From positions 1 to 64,000 of the forward strand of contig NZ_JAAAPN010000008.1 of NCBI RefSeq assembly GCF_009909205.1: a stretch of 64,000 nt of DNA, written 5' to 3'. The notes under the pieces were generated by a model. That model saw nothing but the letters and a program-made list of their open reading frames with translations. It did no database searches and was not told the origin of the DNA. This document shows positions 61,670-64,000 of the stretch, piece by piece. Position 1 is the stretch's first letter. Every line of letters starts with the position of its first letter. Made by a program: the position numbers and the translations under genes. This DNA comes from Aquabacterium fontiphilum (GTDB lineage Bacteria > Pseudomonadota > Gammaproteobacteria > Burkholderiales > Burkholderiaceae_C).

Positions 61670-62895
61670 GCCGTTTTCACTACACCGCCCGCGGGCCGAA
61701 CGGCCAGGTACAAGGCACGCAGGAGGCGGCCTCGGCAGCTGCGCTGGCAGGCGACCTGCGCGCTCGTGGGTGGGTGCCGCTGACCATCCGCGAAGATGTG
61801 CTGCAGGCAGCCAAGGCAGCTCAAGCAGTCAACGCGCCGGCGTGGATGGCACCCAAGGTCACGCAGACCGACGTGATGCTGCTGAGCAAGCAGATCCACA
61901 CGCTGTTTAAGGCGGGGGTACCCATCCTCCGTGCTTTAGCGGGCCTGCAGGAAACCGCCACCAACCCGACCTTGCGAAAGGTGATCGGCGATCTGCGAGG
62001 TGACTTGGAATCCGGCCTCGAGCTGTCGTCGGCCATGGCACGCCACCCCAAGGTGTTCGACTCGTTCTTCGTGGCCATGGTGCGCGTGGGCGAGGCCTCG
62101 GGCAAGCTCGAGGAGGTCTTCATGCGCATGACCGAACACCTCGAGTTCGAGATGTTCATGAGCCAGCAGGTCAAGTCAGCGCTGCGCTATCCCACATTTG
62201 TCGTGATCGCGATGGCCGTGGCCATTGGCGTGATCAACGTGATGGTGATTCCTTCCTTTGCCGGGGTGTTCAAGAGCCTGGGCTCCGATCTGCCGGTGCC
62301 CACGCAGATTCTGGTGGCCACGTCGAACTTCACGCTGGAGCATGGCTGGAGCATGCTGGGTGCCTTCGTGGTCGCTTTCCTTTTCTGGACGCGCTGGCGC
62401 AAGTCGCCACAGGGGCGTCCCATCTGGGATGCGCTGGTATTGCGCATGCCACTGGTGGGCCCCATCGTGCACAAAGCGGCGATCGCGCGCTTCACACGGG
62501 CGTTCTCGCTGTCGTTGCGCGCCGGGGTGCCGCTGGAACGGGCGCTGTCCGGTGTGGCGCTGACAGCCGACAACGCCCACCTCACGAAATGCATCGAGGG
62601 CATGCGTGAACGCATCATGCGTGGAGAGGCCCTGGCCAGTGCAGCGGCCGGTACGGGGGTGTTCACCCCGCTGGTGCTGCAGATGATTGCCGTCGGTGAA
62701 GAAACCGGCATGTTGGACGAACTGTTGGACGACGTAGGGGAGATGTATGCCAACGATGTTCAGTACGCGCTCAAAACGCTGTCGCAGCAGATCGAGCCCA
62801 TCCTCATCTTCTTCATGGGCGGCCTCGTGCTGTTGCTGGCCCTTGGTGTGTTTCTGCCCATGTGGAACCTGGGCGGCGCCACGATGGGCAAATGA
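61666..62895 (+). CDS. mshG: MSHA inner-membrane platform protein MshG (PilC/GspF family)
   Basis: This 409-residue platform protein has an N-terminal MshG/GspF leader (FHYTARGPNGQVQGTQEAAS), two GspF cytoplasmic repeats (FKAGVPILRALAGLQETA near residue 80; LRAGVPLERALSGVALTADN near residue 285) and three membrane helices. GEETGMLDELLDDVGEMYANDV is typical. ATG overlaps the mshE stop. Confidence 0.95.
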   Translation: MSRFHYTARGPNGQVQGTQEAASAAALAGDLRARGWVPLTIREDVLQAAKAAQAVNAPAWMAPKVTQTDVMLLSKQIHTLFKAGVPILRALAGLQETATNPTLRKVIGDLRGDLESGLELSSAMARHPKVFDSFFVAMVRVGEASGKLEEVFMRMTEHLEFEMFMSQQVKSALRYPTFVVIAMAVAIGVINVMVIPSFAGVFKSLGSDLPVPTQILVATSNFTLEHGWSMLGAFVVAFLFWTRWRKSPQGRPIWDALVLRMPLVGPIVHKAAIARFTRAFSLSLRAGVPLERALSGVALTADNAHLTKCIEGMRERIMRGEALASAAAGTGVFTPLVLQMIAVGEETGMLDELLDDVGEMYANDVQYALKTLSQQIEPILIFFMGGLVLLLALGVFLPMWNLGGATMGK

Positions 62896-62920
62896 GCGCA
62901 GGCGCACGTGAAAAAAGTTC

Positions 62921-62947
62921 TCAAGCCATGAAATCGACTGTCGATAA
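62921..62947 (+). promoter_or_regulatory. candidate sigma-28 (FliA) promoter for mshA
   Basis: TCAAGCCA-N11-GTCGATAA agrees closely with the flagellar sigma-28 consensus TAAAGTTT-N11-GCCGATAA, and TCAAG is an accepted form of the -35. Seven of eight -10 bases match and the spacing is exact. It lies in the 101-bp mshG-mshA gap, with the -10 about 49 bases before the mshA start. Not tested experimentally. Confidence 0.55.
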
Positions 62948-62996
62948 CCGGGATAACGCCCCCGGCCCCTCCATGAATCTGAACGAGGTACCCACC

Positions 62997-63428
62997 ATGA
63001 AACGCACCCAAACCGGCTTTACCATGATCGAGTTGATTGTGGTCATCGTGATTCTTGGCATCCTGGCTGCCACGGCCCTGCCCAAGTTCCTGGATCTGCG
63101 CGATGACGCATCCAAGTCCGCCTTGGACGGCGTGGCTGGCAATCTAGGTAGCGCCATGTCCATCAACTATGCTGGCTGCTCCGCCACGAGCCACGCTGTC
63201 ACCGCCAACAAATGCGTTGCTATCACCAATTGCCGGGATGGTATCGGGCTGTTGCAGGGGGCTACAGCTACAGCTACTCCCGGGCAGTTTACGCTGGGCA
63301 ACAACACCTACAACATTCCCAGCGTGACCATGACCGGTAACGGGACGCCGGGTAGCTGCAGTGTGACAACAACGGTCGGTTCCACCACCCTGTCGGCGAA
63401 CTTTTCTGGCGTGGGGGCAGGGCAGTGA
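62997..63428 (+). CDS. mshA: MSHA major pilin MshA
   Basis: This 143-residue type IV pilin has a short leader MKRTQTG, then FTMIELIVVIVILGILAATALPKFLDLRDDASKSALDGVAGNLGSAMSINYAG, the MshA form of the N-terminal helix. Cys in SCSV, NKCVAITNC and AGC could form the D-loop disulfide and another pair. ATG at 62997 has GAGGTA upstream; longer frames through the end of mshG are not coding. It is the last gene before a strong terminator and has its own candidate promoter. Confidence 0.93.
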   Translation: MKRTQTGFTMIELIVVIVILGILAATALPKFLDLRDDASKSALDGVAGNLGSAMSINYAGCSATSHAVTANKCVAITNCRDGIGLLQGATATATPGQFTLGNNTYNIPSVTMTGNGTPGSCSVTTTVGSTTLSANFSGVGAGQ

Positions 63429-63460
63429 TGCCAAACCGGCACTGACGCCACCCAATGCGG

Positions 63461-63488
63461 AAAAAGGCACGCCAGGCGTGCCTTTTTT
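63461..63488 (+). terminator. Rho-independent terminator after mshA
   Basis: AAAAGGCACGC and GCGTGCCTTTT form an 11-bp stem around CAG, and the T-run continues for six T in all. It begins 33 bases after the mshA stop and ends the msh operon. Confidence 0.9.
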
Positions 63489-63562
63489 CATGGTTTGATA
63501 GCGTCACGGTTTCTCACAATCGGTTCAGATAGCGTGTGGCGACATGCGTCTGGAGTACACCC

Positions 63563-64000
63563 ATGCTGAACCGTTTCTACAAACTGCTTGGTCAGTGGCT
63601 GCTGGCCCTCGGGCTGGTCGGTAGCAGCCTGGGCGCGTGGGCAGGATTGTCGGTCTATACCAGCTGGGGTGCGCTGCCGCCCACCACGGCCGCCAACCAG
63701 CGCACAGTCGATTTCAGCACCAACACCATTGCCAGCGAAGGTGCCGGGCGGATGACGTCGGCCACGTCGGTCGGAGATTGCCCGAGGTTTCTGGGGCTGT
63801 GTTTGCTCGGAACCAGCCCTGGCAACGTCAGCCTGACTGCCACGAACGCGGGGTTGGCCGGCTTTGCAGGCAACCATGCCGCCATCTCATCGGGTGTCAA
63901 TGACAACGCCACGTCGCTGCGCATCACCTTCACCAATCCGACACCCTATGTGGGCTTTCTGTGGGGGGTGCAGTTCAACTCCGAGAACACCCAGTTCATT
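63563..64000 (+). CDS. secreted surface-type protein, partial (cut by the window end)
   Basis: The frame is open from ATG 63563 to the last base, 146 codons so far. A signal peptide is clear (MLNRFYKLLGQWLLALGLVGSSLGAWAG). The rest is Thr/Ser/Asn-rich and beta-like, and FTNPTPYVGFLWGVQFNSENTQFI resembles a segment common in exosortase/PEP-CTERM-associated surface proteins. The sorting tail, if any, lies beyond the window. It follows the mshA terminator, so it is probably a separate unit. Function unknown. Confidence 0.6.
   Translation, partial: MLNRFYKLLGQWLLALGLVGSSLGAWAGLSVYTSWGALPPTTAANQRTVDFSTNTIASEGAGRMTSATSVGDCPRFLGLCLLGTSPGNVSLTATNAGLAGFAGNHAAISSGVNDNATSLRITFTNPTPYVGFLWGVQFNSENTQFI

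Overview
The window is GC-rich chromosomal DNA of a betaproteobacterium of the order Burkholderiales, probably from the Leptothrix/Rubrivivax/Aquabacterium side of the order. This rests on gene content and order: pgk-pyk-fba-purC-purE-purK-sua5, engB next to cytochrome c4 and the CcsBA cytochrome assembly pair, tsaB-rimI-family 4 UDG, yajC-secD-secF, and a DUF1631 gene. No phage, transposon, integrase, CRISPR array or tRNA gene was found. Coding density is high, and no stretch longer than about 300 bases lacks a gene.

Layout. 1-173: the 3' end of an rRNA operon (5S rRNA plus terminator). 0.2-2.5 kb: smg, a small lipoprotein and pgk. 2.5-7.5 kb: a minus-strand cassette of an alpha/beta hydrolase, an AraC-type regulator and three tandem PF10118 paralogues that carry a full diiron-carboxylate ligand pattern. 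7.6-10.3 kb: pyk and fba. 10.4-13.2 kb: a secreted lipase with its foldase, then a GST. 13.3-15.0 kb: purC and engB. 15.1-23.4 kb: a c-type cytochrome region with cytochrome c4, CcsB, CcsA, a Crp/Fnr regulator, a large RoxA-like diheme protein and a membrane-anchored OB-fold protein. 23.5-24.7 kb: a small conserved gene and a nitrilase-family amidase. 24.7-32.8 kb: a minus-strand type IVa minor pilin operon (pilE-fimT-pilV-pilW-pilX-pilY1) ending in a TonB-C-like gene. 33-37.7 kb: a sulfurtransferase, CnoX-like thioredoxin, purE, purK and sua5. 37.9-45.1 kb: a GDSL-like lipoprotein, dacB, tsaB-rimI-UDG, corA and hemB. 45.2-45.3 kb: a candidate small RNA. 45.3-49.7 kb: hemJ-like, VanZ, a ferredoxin, a hydrolase, dacC and ybeD. 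49.7-55.4 kb: yajC-secD-secF and DUF1631. 55.5-63.4 kb: a compact MSHA-type pilus operon (mshI-J-K-L-E-G) with the pilin gene mshA. From 63.56 kb a secreted-protein gene runs off the window.

How the genes work together. Lower glycolysis and early purine synthesis form the conserved backbone, and accessory cassettes sit between its members. CcsB and CcsA would attach heme to cytochrome c4 and probably to the RoxA-like diheme protein. A Crp/Fnr regulator is encoded between assembly genes and target, and a perfect 18-bp inverted repeat of Crp/Fnr geometry precedes the diheme gene. Two separate type IV pilus loci (T4aP minor pilins and MSHA) lie about 23 kb apart.

Observations most worth a second look: (1) a likely trans-acting small RNA at about 45.20-45.31 kb with a perfect TATAAT, a CCTCC loop and a strong terminator; (2) a near-consensus sigma-28 (FliA) promoter in front of mshA; (3) matched changes in the Crp/Fnr recognition helix and its presumed operator; (4) the diiron signature in the tandem genes usually labelled metal-dependent hydrolases; (5) a TonB-like gene closing the minor pilin operon. 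All assignments come from reading the sequence; no database search was run.
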